Origin: Lutimonas halocynthiae
GTDB taxonomy: Bacteria > Bacteroidota > Bacteroidia > Flavobacteriales > Flavobacteriaceae
Assembly (NCBI RefSeq): GCF_030409835.1
Contig: NZ_JAUFQO010000001.1
Coordinates: 1 to 64,000 of the forward strand
Length of the DNA stretch: 64,000 nucleotides
Reading direction: 5' to 3'
Within the stretch, counting starts at the first letter, position 1; the number at the start of each line of letters is the position of its first letter. Below the pieces are notes generated by a model. That model worked only from the letters and a program-made list of their open reading frames with translations. It was not told the origin of the DNA and made no database searches. The translations under genes and the position numbers were made by a program. Shown piece after piece: positions 27,847-36,942 of the stretch.

Positions 27847-28659
27847 ATGTCCATATACCTCGCTGAATTCCTAGGAACCTTTTTTTTAATCCTGATTGGT
27901 GGAGGCGTAGTGGCCGGAGTTGTTTTAAAAGACTCGAAATCCTTTGGGTCTGGTTGGAATACTATTGTTGTAAGTTGGGGATTGGCGGTAACTTTTGCCA
28001 TCTATGGCGTGGGTAGTATTAGTGGAGCACATATTAATCCTGCAGTGACACTGGGGTTCGCTTTTGTTGGAGAATTTCCTTGGGGCAAAGTTCCTGGTTA
28101 TATTTTATCTCAAGTAGCTGGAGCATTTTGTGGCGCTTTTATTGTCTGGATATTTTATATTCCTTTATGGTCTAGAACAGATGATCCGGCAGCTAAATTA
28201 GGCAGCTTTGCTACCATTCCTGCTGTGAGATCCTATGTGCACAACATGATTTCTGAGATTATCGGAACAGCTGTATTGATTTTTAGTTTGCTATTTATGG
28301 GTACAACTACTTTTACAGAAGGTCTAAATCCGCTAGTAGTTGGCGCCTTGATCATGGTCATTGGATTTGCCTTAGGAGGTACAACAGGATTTGCCATAAA
28401 TCCGGCAAGAGATTTCGGGCCGCGACTGGCACATTTTTTACTTCCTATACACGGAAAAGGAAATTCAGATTGGAAATACGCCTTTGTTCCAATAATCGGA
28501 CCTATTCTGGGAAGCTTCTTAGGCGCGTCCTGCTATCAATTGCTTTATAAAAATGATTTTCAAATTCGATATGGAATTGTTTTAGCCATCGTAGCGGCTA
28601 TTTTTATCTCCGTAGTGGTCAACAACATACAATCTCAAAAAAATAAGGATCATGTCTAA
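27847..28659 (+). CDS. glpF: Glycerol facilitator GlpF (aquaglyceroporin)
   Basis: A 270-residue inner-membrane channel with six helices and two half-helices. The NPA motifs are [10 protein letters not shown] (NPA at 64-66) and [11 protein letters not shown] (NPA at 185-187). The Asp directly after the second NPAR is the mark of glycerol-conducting members. It passes glycerol into the cell for GlpK. It overlaps glpK by 8 nt, so the genes are translationally coupled, and it is the first gene of the operon. The promoter lies in a short stretch after the repeat and is not obvious. Confidence 0.95.
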   Translation: MSIYLAEFLGTFFLILIGGGVVAGVVLKDSKSFGSGWNTIVVSWGLAVTFAIYGVGSISGAHINPAVTLGFAFVGEFPWGKVPGYILSQVAGAFCGAFIVWIFYIPLWSRTDDPAAKLGSFATIPAVRSYVHNMISEIIGTAVLIFSLLFMGTTTFTEGLNPLVVGALIMVIGFALGGTTGFAINPARDFGPRLAHFLLPIHGKGNSDWKYAFVPIIGPILGSFLGASCYQLLYKNDFQIRYGIVLAIVAAIFISVVVNNIQSQKNKDHV

Positions 28660-30142
28660 AAAATATATTCTTGCCTTAGATCAGGGCACAACCAGTTCAC
28701 GTACCGTTTTGTTCGACGATACAGGTAAAATCTACGGTATCTCTCAAAAGGAAACGGAACAGATCTATCCCAAGCATGGATGGGTTGAACAAAATGCGGT
28801 TGAAATTTATCAATCTCAGCTAGAGACCATGCACAACGTAATGCGTGATCAAAATATTGACTTTAAAGATGTACTGTCAATTGGCATCACCAATCAAAGG
28901 GAAACTACTATTGTTTGGAACAAGAAAACAGGAGAACCCATTTACAACGCTATTGTCTGGCAAGATGTCAGAACCAGTAAGTATTGTAAAGAACTTAAAG
29001 CTGATGTAAATCTGAACCAATATGTTCATTTCAATACCGGTCTGGTCATAGACTCCTATTTTTCAGCTACAAAAATAAAATGGATACTTGACAATGTACC
29101 CAAGGCAAGAGAGATGAGCAAAAATGATCAGCTTTTATTTGGAACCGTTGACACCTGGCTACTTTGGAACCTTACAAAGGGGAAAGTTCACGCTACCGAT
29201 TATTCCAACGCTTCCCGAACCATGCTTTATAATATCAAAGACCTGGAATGGGATCAACAGATGTTAGAGAGGCTCGACATTCCAGCATCAATGCTTCCTC
29301 AAGTGAGACCTTCGAGTTTCCATTTTGGAGATTTCTCGTTCGATGAGCACGTTATCCCAATCAATGGCATCGCAGGTGATCAGCAGGCTGCCTTGTTTGG
29401 TCAGGCTTGTTTTAAAAAAGGAGAGACAAAAAACACCTATGGAACAGGTTGTTTCTTGCTGATGAATACCGGGAAAAAACCAAAATTTTCTTCTAATGGT
29501 TTGTTGACAACTATTGCCTGGGGAATTGATGGAAAAGTACAATATGCCCTTGAAGGAAGTGTATTTATTGCTGGAGCTGCCATACAATGGTTAAGAGACG
29601 GCTTACAACTCATTGATCATGCAAAAGATTCAGAATATTTTGCCAATCAGGTTGATGGAGACAGCAGCGTATATGTAGTGCCTGCCTTTGCAGGATTAGG
29701 AGCTCCTTATTGGGATATGGATGCCAGAGGCTCGATCTTTGGGCTGACTCGAGATACAGGCAAAAACCATCTGATAAAGGCCACACTGGAATCACTGGCC
29801 TATCGCAGTAAAGACCTGATTCTTGCCATGGAAGAAGATTCCGGAGTACCGCTGACTTCACTAAAAGTGGATGGAGGTGCCTGTGCCAATAATTATTTAA
29901 TGCAGTTTCAGGCAGATATGCTGAATACCAAAGTAGAAAGAGCGGAAATTATAGAATCAACCGCACTTGGTGCAGCTTATTTGGCCGGTATTGGTGTAGG
30001 GCTATGGAAAAAAGAGGATATTTTAAAGAATAGAAAAATTGAAAAAGAGTTTCATCCGGCAATGGAAGAAGAGAAAAGAGTAAAAATGTATGCCACCTGG
30101 AAAAAGGCCGTCTCAAGGTCTATGGATTGGGAGACTGACTAG
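28652..30142 (+). CDS. glpK: Glycerol kinase
   Basis: A 496-residue cytoplasmic FGGY kinase that makes sn-glycerol 3-phosphate from glycerol and ATP. It opens with [17 protein letters not shown], the phosphate-1 motif. [11 protein letters not shown] and the substrate segment with Trp/Asp in WQDVRTSKY follow. The ADP-site segments [14 protein letters not shown] and [18 protein letters not shown] are intact. Length agrees with bacterial GlpK (about 500). It lies between glpF and a gene of unknown function in one operon. Confidence 0.97.
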   Translation: MSKKYILALDQGTTSSRTVLFDDTGKIYGISQKETEQIYPKHGWVEQNAVEIYQSQLETMHNVMRDQNIDFKDVLSIGITNQRETTIVWNKKTGEPIYNAIVWQDVRTSKYCKELKADVNLNQYVHFNTGLVIDSYFSATKIKWILDNVPKAREMSKNDQLLFGTVDTWLLWNLTKGKVHATDYSNASRTMLYNIKDLEWDQQMLERLDIPASMLPQVRPSSFHFGDFSFDEHVIPINGIAGDQQAALFGQACFKKGETKNTYGTGCFLLMNTGKKPKFSSNGLLTTIAWGIDGKVQYALEGSVFIAGAAIQWLRDGLQLIDHAKDSEYFANQVDGDSSVYVVPAFAGLGAPYWDMDARGSIFGLTRDTGKNHLIKATLESLAYRSKDLILAMEEDSGVPLTSLKVDGGACANNYLMQFQADMLNTKVERAEIIESTALGAAYLAGIGVGLWKKEDILKNRKIEKEFHPAMEEEKRVKMYATWKKAVSRSMDWETD

Positions 30143-30151
30143 CAAAGAAAT

Positions 30152-30547
30152 ATGAAAAAAGACATAAACATCCCGAAAGTTGAAAATGTAAGCCTTGCTA
30201 TCAGCCAGGAATATAATGAAGCCTTCAAATCAAATGATCATTATGCCTACCTTATCAACCATAAAGAAGTAGCCCTTGAAATGGTACTCATTGTAACTCA
30301 GGGAAGCGATGGCGAACGGAGCACTTCAACCATGAGGCATAAAATAGAAACCTTACCTCCTAATTCATTTGCTAAGGTTGAGCTCATGCAGGAAGCGTTA
30401 ATGGCGCTTAACAACCATTTTAAAGTTACTTTTTTCGAAAACAATAAAATGTTCGAAAAAGAATTTACTCTAAAGAAAAACAGTTTTAAAGAAGGGGCTT
30501 TACGACATATAGACATCCTTAACAAAAGAGGCATTATCCTTAAATAA
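30152..30547 (+). CDS. Unknown protein in the glycerol operon
   Basis: A 131-residue soluble protein that I do not recognise. It is rich in charged residues, with no signal peptide, Cys motif or membrane segment. Segments such as HYAYLINHKEVALEMVLIVTQG and HFKVTFFENNKMFEKEFTLKK suggest an alpha/beta fold with strands. It begins 9 nt after glpK and ends 6 nt before the flavin split-barrel gene, so co-transcription is nearly certain. A role tied to glycerol or flavin chemistry is only an inference from context. Confidence 0.7.
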   Translation: MKKDINIPKVENVSLAISQEYNEAFKSNDHYAYLINHKEVALEMVLIVTQGSDGERSTSTMRHKIETLPPNSFAKVELMQEALMALNNHFKVTFFENNKMFEKEFTLKKNSFKEGALRHIDILNKRGIILK

Positions 30548-30553
30548 CAAATT

Positions 30554-31102
30554 ATGGCCAAACAATACGACCACATTAACCAACGAATTCAAAAATTCAT
30601 TGCGGCACAAAAAATATTCTTTGTAGCCACTGCAACTGATCAAAGCAGGATCAATTTGTCTCCAAAGGGAATGGACAGTTTTAGAGTCATCGATAAAAAC
30701 AAGGTGCTGTGGCTCAACTTAACAGGTAGCGGAAACGAAACGGCCGCACACATCAGTACAGACGGGCGTATTACAATTATGTTCTGTGCCTTTGAAGGAG
30801 CCCCCATGATCTTAAGACTCTATGGAAAAGGAAAGGTGATCAATCCTAATGATGAGCAATGGTCGTCGGTTGTTGAGTTGTTTCCAAAACAGGCCGGTAC
30901 ACGTCAGATTATTGAGATAGATATTGAAATGGTGCAAACATCATGTGGTATGTCTATTCCTTATTTTGATTTTAAAGAAGAAAGACTTCAATTAGATGAC
31001 TGGGCACAGAATAAAGGTGAAGAAGGTATCAAAGAATATTGGAAGGAAAAGAATGAACTAAGCATTGATGGTATTCCTACCAAGATTCAGGAAGGATATT
31101 AG
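30554..31102 (+). CDS. Pyridoxamine 5'-phosphate oxidase-family flavin split-barrel protein
   Basis: A 182-residue cytoplasmic protein. The N-terminal KFIAAQKIFFVATATDQSRI, then NLSPKGMDSFRVIDKNKVLW and ETAAHISTDGRITIMFCAFE, follow the FMN-binding split-barrel fold of the PNPOx family. The C-terminal half (TSCGMSIPYFDFKEER) is typical of the uncharacterised general-stress or heme/flavin-binding branch rather than of true PdxH. It stops one base before the glpD start. Substrate unknown. Confidence 0.8.
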   Translation: MAKQYDHINQRIQKFIAAQKIFFVATATDQSRINLSPKGMDSFRVIDKNKVLWLNLTGSGNETAAHISTDGRITIMFCAFEGAPMILRLYGKGKVINPNDEQWSSVVELFPKQAGTRQIIEIDIEMVQTSCGMSIPYFDFKEERLQLDDWAQNKGEEGIKEYWKEKNELSIDGIPTKIQEGY

Positions 31103-31103
31103 T

Positions 31104-32756
31104 ATGGATTCATTCTCAAACCTGCATCGCGACAAAGCTATAAGCCGTTTAGAAAATGAAGACTTTGACCTACTTGTTATTGGAGGAGGGATTACCGGTG
31201 CCGGTATTGCATTAGATGCCATAAGCAGGGGATTAAAAGTTGCTTTGGTTGAGCAAAATGACTTCGCCTCAGGAACCAGTTCCAAATCTACCAAGTTGAT
31301 TCACGGTGGCCTGCGCTATCTAAAACAATTCGATTTCTGGCTGGTAAAAGAAGTAGGCTCCGAACGAGCCATCATACATCAATTGGCACCTCATTTGGTG
31401 GTTCCTGATAAAATGATTCTTCCAATTATTGAAAATGGCACCTACGGTTCGTGGCTTACTTCAATAGGCTTGAAAATATATGATATCCTGGCTAATGTTG
31501 AAGGAGATGATAGAAGGCTTATGCTCGATAAAAAAACGACACTTGAAAAAGAACCGCTTTTGCCTGAAGACATATTAGAGGGCTCAGGGTTTTATGCAGA
31601 ATATAGAACTGATGATGCCCGTTTAACCATCGAAGTATTAAAGACCGCTGTTAGACTAGGGACCTTGGCATTGAATTATTGTGAGATCTCTCAATTAAGC
31701 TATACTGATGGTCTGGTTGATGGCGCTTTGGCAACTGATCGATTCACTTCAAACAAAATTCCAATCAAAGCGAGGTATGTGGTCAATGCGACCGGGCCAT
31801 GGGTGGATACCTTGAGAGAAGATATGGATCCACAGGCCAATAGGTCAAAAAGTTTACAACTCACCAAGGGAGTGCACATTGTATTTCCATATGAAAAGTT
31901 ACCAGTCAAACAATCTGTTTATTTTGATGTTCCCGATGGGAGGATGATCTTTGCTATTCCGAGAGGTAAAGTAACTTATGTAGGTACAACCGATACAAAA
32001 TTTGAGGCTGCTCCTGAAACAGTTGAAGTTGAATTAGTAGATGCCCTTTATCTCGTAAAAGCCGTAAACAATATGTTTCCTGAGATCGAATTACAACTGG
32101 AAGATATCATATCAAGTTGGGCCGGTTTAAGGCCTTTGATATACGAAGAGGGAAAATCGGCTGGAGAGCTATCGCGAAAAGATGAAATTTTTGAGTCTGA
32201 CTCTGGGCTAATTTCCATAGCCGGGGGTAAACTGACAGGTTATAGAAAAATGGCTGAACGAGTTGTAGACGTTGTTTCTAAAAGAGCATCCAAACAATAT
32301 GAGATGGATCTCAAAGAAGTGCAAACTGAAAAAATTGATTTGATTCAAGATCCATTTAAAAACTACAAAGCAGTCAAAGTATATACCAATAAAGTTTATC
32401 AGGAATGGAAAGCCTTTGGATTTGACAAATCAACCATCGAAGGGCTCGTGCACCGTTATGGAAGACAGACAGATACCATTCTTGATCGTTTCAAAGAAAT
32501 TCCTGAACAAGACATTGAAATTAGGCTGGCCAAGGCTGAACTATGGTTCGGAATACATCATGAAATGATAAGCAAACCCTTGGATTTTTTCGAGAGAAGA
32601 AGTGGTCGGTTATTCTTTGATCCAGACACCTTACAAATGCTTAAAGACCCGATATTAAAAGAGTTCTCCAATTATTTCAGTTGGGATAAAGATACTTTTA
32701 GAAGAGAAAAAGAAATTTTAGACAAGACCTTTAAAAAGATTACTGAATTCAAATAA
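31104..32756 (+). CDS. glpD: Aerobic glycerol-3-phosphate dehydrogenase, FAD-dependent
   Basis: A 550-residue membrane-associated flavoenzyme that oxidises glycerol 3-phosphate to dihydroxyacetone phosphate and feeds the quinone pool. The Rossmann FAD motif is LLVIGGGITGAGIALDA. ASGTSSKSTKLIHGGLRYL and the late GKLTGYRKMAERVVD are family marks. I place the start at the ATG 31104, preceded by AGGAAGGA at good spacing; an in-frame ATG at 31065 would overlap the previous gene and adds residues foreign to the family. It is the last operon gene, followed by the repeat array. Confidence 0.95.
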   Translation: MDSFSNLHRDKAISRLENEDFDLLVIGGGITGAGIALDAISRGLKVALVEQNDFASGTSSKSTKLIHGGLRYLKQFDFWLVKEVGSERAIIHQLAPHLVVPDKMILPIIENGTYGSWLTSIGLKIYDILANVEGDDRRLMLDKKTTLEKEPLLPEDILEGSGFYAEYRTDDARLTIEVLKTAVRLGTLALNYCEISQLSYTDGLVDGALATDRFTSNKIPIKARYVVNATGPWVDTLREDMDPQANRSKSLQLTKGVHIVFPYEKLPVKQSVYFDVPDGRMIFAIPRGKVTYVGTTDTKFEAAPETVEVELVDALYLVKAVNNMFPEIELQLEDIISSWAGLRPLIYEEGKSAGELSRKDEIFESDSGLISIAGGKLTGYRKMAERVVDVVSKRASKQYEMDLKEVQTEKIDLIQDPFKNYKAVKVYTNKVYQEWKAFGFDKSTIEGLVHRYGRQTDTILDRFKEIPEQDIEIRLAKAELWFGIHHEMISKPLDFFERRSGRLFFDPDTLQMLKDPILKEFSNYFSWDKDTFRREKEILDKTFKKITEFK

Positions 32757-32823
32757 TCTTTCTGCTTTGTTTTAAGAATTCGTGATGGTGTCTTATTCTT
32801 ATATAGTTAATCATTCTATAATG

Positions 32824-32873
32824 GAATACACCCCTATCCTCCTACGTCGGATTTCCCCTCTCAAGAGGGGAGG
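32824..32873 (-). repeat. Inverted copy of the 50-bp repeat end
   Basis: ATACACCCCTATCCTCC, CTACGTCGGATTTCCCC and the TCAA-loop hairpin match the right end of 27624-27778 in reverse orientation. Thus the glycerol operon lies between inverted copies. Confidence 0.75.
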
Positions 32874-33271
32874 ATTCCACATCATATTTGAGCAATAAAC
32901 AATAGTATGATTATGAATTCATTTGAATATCATCACATTGCATTATTAACTACTGGTTACATGTTTTATAGTGAAGAGATCCCCTCTCAAGAGGGGAGGA
33001 TTCCACATCATAATTAAGAAATAAAAACCCTACGAATATGAAATCATCTGAATACCATCGTAATGCAATATTAACTACTTTTTACATATTTTATACTGAA
33101 GAGATCCCTTCTCACGGGGGGAGGATTCCACATCATAATTAAGAAACAAACAATGCTAAGAATATGGATTCATCTGAATACCATCGCATTGCATTTTTAA
33201 CTACTGTTTACAAAATATCTACTGAATGGATCCCCTCTTGAGAGGGGAGGACCGACAGGTCAGGGGTGTGT
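32854..33271. repeat. Tandem array of 125-126-bp units
   Basis: Three units start at 32854, 32980 and 33105, each opening with a CCCCTCTCAAGAGGGG-type hairpin and GAGGATTCCACATCAT. A terminal hairpin at 33231 has the opposite loop (TTGA) and runs into GGTCAGGGGTGTGTAA. The array fills most of the glpD-gpsA gap (32757-33292), which has no gene. Confidence 0.8.
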
Positions 33272-33292
33272 AATGGCTTAATTCCCAATCTC

Positions 33293-34309
33293 CTAGTTAA
33301 TAATATCAGTAAGCTTTTTAAACTCTTCCTTCGCATCCTTATTCTCATAAAGGATTCGATAAACCGAATTAATGATAGGCGTATCCGCACCGTTCTTCTG
33401 GTTGATATTATAGGCACTTTTTGTGGCATAATAACCTTCTGCCACCATACTCATTTCAAGCATAGCAGATTTAACGGTATATCCTTTCCCTATCATGTTT
33501 CCGAACATTCTATTCCTACTAAAAACAGAATAACCCGTAACCAATAAATCCCCTAAATAGGCCGAATTATTGATGTTTCGTTTCATCTTATGGATCTTTT
33601 TGATGAAGCGCTTCATTTCTCTGATCGCATTAGACATCAAAACCGCCTGAAAATTATCTCCATAACCTAAACCATGTGCCATTCCAGCAGCAATCGCGAA
33701 AATGTTTTTTAACATGGCCGCATATTCTGTACCGATGATGTCATCAGAAATTTTTGTCTTGATATACCTCCCTGATAATTTATCCGCAAGAATTTCAGCC
33801 TTACGCTCATCCTGGCAAGCTATGGTAAGGTAAGATAGTCGTTCCATAGCCACTTCTTCTGCATGACAAGGGCCTGTAATAACACCTATATTTTCAAAGG
33901 GAACCTTTAGTATTTCATTAAAATGCTCGCCTACAATCAGACCAGACTCGGGAACAATACCCTTTATGGCTGAAAAAATAACTTTCCCCTCGAGGGATGT
34001 CGTGATTTTTTCTAATTCTGCCTGTACAAAGGCAGATGGAACGGCGAATATCAGGTAATCTGCATACTCGATCATCTCATTGATGTCTTCAGAAAAATAA
34101 AGTTTATTGGGGTCAAAATAGGCAGAACTCAAATAATGAGGATTATGCTTGTTTAATTTAATGTGTTCAATGATATAATGACTGCGCATATACCAGCCAA
34201 CCTCATTCAAATTTTCACATAACATCTTAACTATAGCTGTTGCCCAGCTTCCTCCTCCTATTACTGCTACTTTATGTTTCGATTGCATATATTGATCAAT
34301 ATGTACCAA
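33293..34309 (-). CDS. gpsA: NAD(P)H-dependent glycerol-3-phosphate dehydrogenase
   Basis: A 338-residue cytoplasmic enzyme that makes sn-glycerol 3-phosphate from dihydroxyacetone phosphate for phospholipids. The NAD(P) motif is KVAVIGGGSWATAIVKML. Family segments are IFAVPSAFVQAEL, ITGPCHAEEVAME and YAAMLKNIFAIAAGMAHGLGYGDN, which contain the catalytic Lys. The start may be the ATG at 34288 (MQSKHKVAVIGG), because the first seven residues look foreign. It converges with glpD across the repeat array, so the two opposite directions of the same interconversion are neighbours. Confidence 0.94.
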   Translation of the reverse strand: MVHIDQYMQSKHKVAVIGGGSWATAIVKMLCENLNEVGWYMRSHYIIEHIKLNKHNPHYLSSAYFDPNKLYFSEDINEMIEYADYLIFAVPSAFVQAELEKITTSLEGKVIFSAIKGIVPESGLIVGEHFNEILKVPFENIGVITGPCHAEEVAMERLSYLTIACQDERKAEILADKLSGRYIKTKISDDIIGTEYAAMLKNIFAIAAGMAHGLGYGDNFQAVLMSNAIREMKRFIKKIHKMKRNINNSAYLGDLLVTGYSVFSRNRMFGNMIGKGYTVKSAMLEMSMVAEGYYATKSAYNINQKNGADTPIINSVYRILYENKDAKEEFKKLTDIIN

Positions 34310-34398
34310 AAGTAGTAAAATTTAAAGAACTAAGAAGGATAGGTTTTGATTATTAAATTCTATAAATTTGTTAGTGATTCATCCAAAATAGCTGTGTT

Positions 34399-34845
34399 AT
34401 GAGTGATACTGATAAAAATGAAAATGCTAAGAAGGATCTGAAGAATGATCTGAAAGAAGGAGCCCAGAAACTAAAGGACAAAGCCAAAGAAATTGCCAAG
34501 GATATTGATGAAAATACCCAGGAATTTCAGGAAGAAGCCAAATCGACTGCCTCCGATTTTACGGAAGGCGCCAAGGAAGTATACGAACAGTTTACTTCCG
34601 ATCATCAAAGCAAAAGGATTGTGGCAGGCATAATTGCCATTATTTTTGGTTCTTTGGGGATTCATAAATTCATCCTCGGTTATCAAAAAGAAGGTATCAT
34701 TATGTTAGTTGTCAGCTTATTAAGTTTTGGTTTTTTAGCCGGACTTGTTGCTTTGGTAGGATTAATTGAAGGAATTATTTATTTAACAAAGTCTGATGAA
34801 GAGTTTTATCAAACCTATCAGATCGGAAGAAAACCTTGGTTTTAA
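34399..34845 (+). CDS. TM2 domain protein with charged N-terminal coiled region
   Basis: A 148-residue protein. Residues 1-70 are highly charged and helical (KNDLKEGAQKLKDKAKEIAK), like YtxH/apolipophorin-type stress proteins. Residues about 72-135 are a TM2 domain with two membrane helices and the turn FGSLGIHKFILGYQKEG. The role of TM2 proteins in bacteria is not established. It ends directly at the start codon of a second TM2 gene, so they form a pair. A possible -7 box TAAATTTG lies at 34363-34370. Confidence 0.8.
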   Translation: MSDTDKNENAKKDLKNDLKEGAQKLKDKAKEIAKDIDENTQEFQEEAKSTASDFTEGAKEVYEQFTSDHQSKRIVAGIIAIIFGSLGIHKFILGYQKEGIIMLVVSLLSFGFLAGLVALVGLIEGIIYLTKSDEEFYQTYQIGRKPWF

Positions 34846-35130
34846 ATGGAAATAGTTGACGAATTAGGCAATAAATTGCCAGCTCCTCAGGAGAATAAAA
34901 GAATACTTGCCGGAGTTCTCGGGATTTTATTAGGAGTTTTTGGCGTTCATAAATTTGTTTTAGGATATCAAAATGAAGGGCTGACCATGTTATTAATTTC
35001 AGTGCTAACCTGTGGCATAGGAGCAATTTTTATTTCCCTTATCGGCTTGATCGAAGGTATTGTTTACCTCACTAAGTCTGACGAAGAGTTTTATCAGATG
35101 TATCAGGAAAATAAAAAAGGTTGGTTTTAG
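34846..35130 (+). CDS. TM2 domain protein (short paralogue)
   Basis: A 94-residue protein whose TM2 domain (ILLGVFGVHKFVLGYQNEG, then two membrane helices) closely matches the C-terminal half of the preceding gene, including the shared ending SDEEFYQxY. It lacks the charged N-terminal region. Start and upstream stop codon abut. Its last 4 nt overlap the convergent acyltransferase gene. Confidence 0.82.
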   Translation: MEIVDELGNKLPAPQENKRILAGVLGILLGVFGVHKFVLGYQNEGLTMLLISVLTCGIGAIFISLIGLIEGIVYLTKSDEEFYQMYQENKKGWF

Positions 35131-36935
35131 CTTGTTGAATTCTCGTGGTTTAATTTCCTTTCGAGTTCCTTCTGGAATTCTTCCATAACCGGTTTTACAG
35201 TACTTTCAGGAAGATCTGCTATACGAATATACATTAGCCCGTCAACAGCATTATTGAATTTAGGATCCACATTAAAGCCTACAAGCCTGGCATTTTGTTT
35301 GACATATTTTTTCATTAAGACCGGGAGTCTCAAATCACCAGGTTCGATCTCATCTATTATTTTATCAAACTTGTTCATATCAGCCTTAGTGGTGTCAAAA
35401 ACAAAGTCTTTATCGGCAACATTCAATTTGACCTTATACTCTTTTTTTGGAGAAACATATTGGGCAATAAACGGGTCGTAATAATGAGATTTCATGAATT
35501 CGATCATCAGGGATTTCGAAAAATTAGAAAATTTATTACTGATACTAACGCCTCCCATAAGGTATTTATATTCGGGATACCTCAACGTGACATGAACGAT
35601 ACCCTTCCAAAGTAAAAACAAGGGCATGGGCCGCTGCTGGTAACTTTTTATGATAAATGCCCTTCCCATTTCTATGGTACTTTCCATCATGTCATACAAC
35701 TCCGGTTCTATCTTAAAAAGGTCATTGACATAAAAACCTTCAATGCCTTGCTTCTTAAAAATGTCTTTTCCCAGACCCATTCTATAGGCTCCCACTAATT
35801 GCTTACCCACATCATCCCAAAGAAATAAATGCTTGTAAATTTTGTCAAATTCGTCTAGGTCTAAAGGCTTATTAGTTCCTTCCCCTACCGCTCTAAAAGT
35901 TAACTCTCTTAAGCGCCCTATTTCATTTAATATGTTCGGAATATCTTTGCTATCTGCCAAATAAATTCTGTAGGTCTTACTCGTAAAAAGTAAGGAATCG
36001 TTTTCATCCAACACCTTTAATTCTTTACTGATCAAGTCTGCATCCACTGGCTCAATAATCTTTTTGGGAGATTTTGGTAATTTGAAATTATTGGGATTGA
36101 TATAAGAGCTGTTTTTTTCGAAAGGATTTGCCAGCATATAGGTCTTCTTCCTTAAATATTGATGGAAATCCTCCAGGCTTGTAAATGCATCTTGGTCTTT
36201 TACGGATATGGGCTTCCCAATTCTAACTTTGATCAGTCTGTGCTTTTGAGTGAGTAATTCAGAGGGTAGTTTTGCTGTACGCAGCGTATCGCTCATATTT
36301 GACAAGAAATAGAACAACTTGCTGTTTTTGGCATGAAAATAAATTGGTATAACCGGTACTTTAGCCTTTTTAATAATCTTGATGGCTCCTTCTTCCCAGG
36401 GTTTATCAACGACTAACTTTCCGTCCTTATAAGTTGAAACTTCACCTGCAGGAAAGATCCCTAATGGGTAGCCTTTGCTTAAATGAACCAAGGCATTTTT
36501 AACACCCGTTATACTTGATTTAGCGTCTTTGTGTTCCTCAAAAGGATTCACAGGCATCACATATTTTTTTAAAGGCAAGATTCTGTGCAACAGGAAGTTT
36601 GCAATAATCTTATAGTCAGGTCTTTTTTCAAGTAACAATTTTAACAACAATATCCCATCGATTCCACCCAATGGATGATTAGACACCGTAATAAAGGCGC
36701 CATCTTTTGGAATTCTTGCTAAATCTTCTTCCGGTATTTCAAAATCGATCTGAAAATCTCCCAAAACGCCGTCCAGGAATTCGATGTCTTCTTTGTGCAT
36801 ATGCCGCTCATATACCCTGTTTAACTCTGAAATTCTCAAGACCTTTAATAACATCCATCCAAAAAAAGTGCCCATCCATCCCATTTTATCGAGTTGAATA
36901 ACCTTGGCTATTTCCTTTGAACTTACGAGACCCAT
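35127..36935 (-). CDS. olsF: Bifunctional O-/N-acyltransferase, OlsF-like (aminolipid synthesis)
   Basis: A 602-residue protein with two acyltransferase domains. The N-terminal one (about 60-270) is PlsC-like, with VSNHPLGGIDGILLLK (HX4D at about 87-92) and GIFPAGEVSTYKDGK. The C-terminal one (about 320-560) is the hemolysin/OlsB-like GNAT fold (RELTFRAVGEGTNKPLDLDEF, YRMGLGKDIFKKQGI, EMGRAFIIKSYQ). That order is as described for OlsF, which N-acylates and then O-acylates ornithine. Glycine or another amino acid is equally possible in this phylum. It lies 7 nt after the aspartate kinase gene. Confidence 0.8.
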   Translation of the reverse strand: MGLVSSKEIAKVIQLDKMGWMGTFFGWMLLKVLRISELNRVYERHMHKEDIEFLDGVLGDFQIDFEIPEEDLARIPKDGAFITVSNHPLGGIDGILLLKLLLEKRPDYKIIANFLLHRILPLKKYVMPVNPFEEHKDAKSSITGVKNALVHLSKGYPLGIFPAGEVSTYKDGKLVVDKPWEEGAIKIIKKAKVPVIPIYFHAKNSKLFYFLSNMSDTLRTAKLPSELLTQKHRLIKVRIGKPISVKDQDAFTSLEDFHQYLRKKTYMLANPFEKNSSYINPNNFKLPKSPKKIIEPVDADLISKELKVLDENDSLLFTSKTYRIYLADSKDIPNILNEIGRLRELTFRAVGEGTNKPLDLDEFDKIYKHLFLWDDVGKQLVGAYRMGLGKDIFKKQGIEGFYVNDLFKIEPELYDMMESTIEMGRAFIIKSYQQRPMPLFLLWKGIVHVTLRYPEYKYLMGGVSISNKFSNFSKSLMIEFMKSHYYDPFIAQYVSPKKEYKVKLNVADKDFVFDTTKADMNKFDKIIDEIEPGDLRLPVLMKKYVKQNARLVGFNVDPKFNNAVDGLMYIRIADLPESTVKPVMEEFQKELERKLNHENSTS

Positions 36936-36942
36936 ATGTGGC

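Noticed and set aside
31065-31103. Longer glpD start at an upstream ATG
   Set aside because: It would overlap the flavin-protein gene and add residues absent from GlpD; ATG 31104 has a good ribosome binding site.
32854-33271. Second possible CRISPR array
   Set aside because: Units of 125-126 nt are homologous along their full length; there are no spacers.
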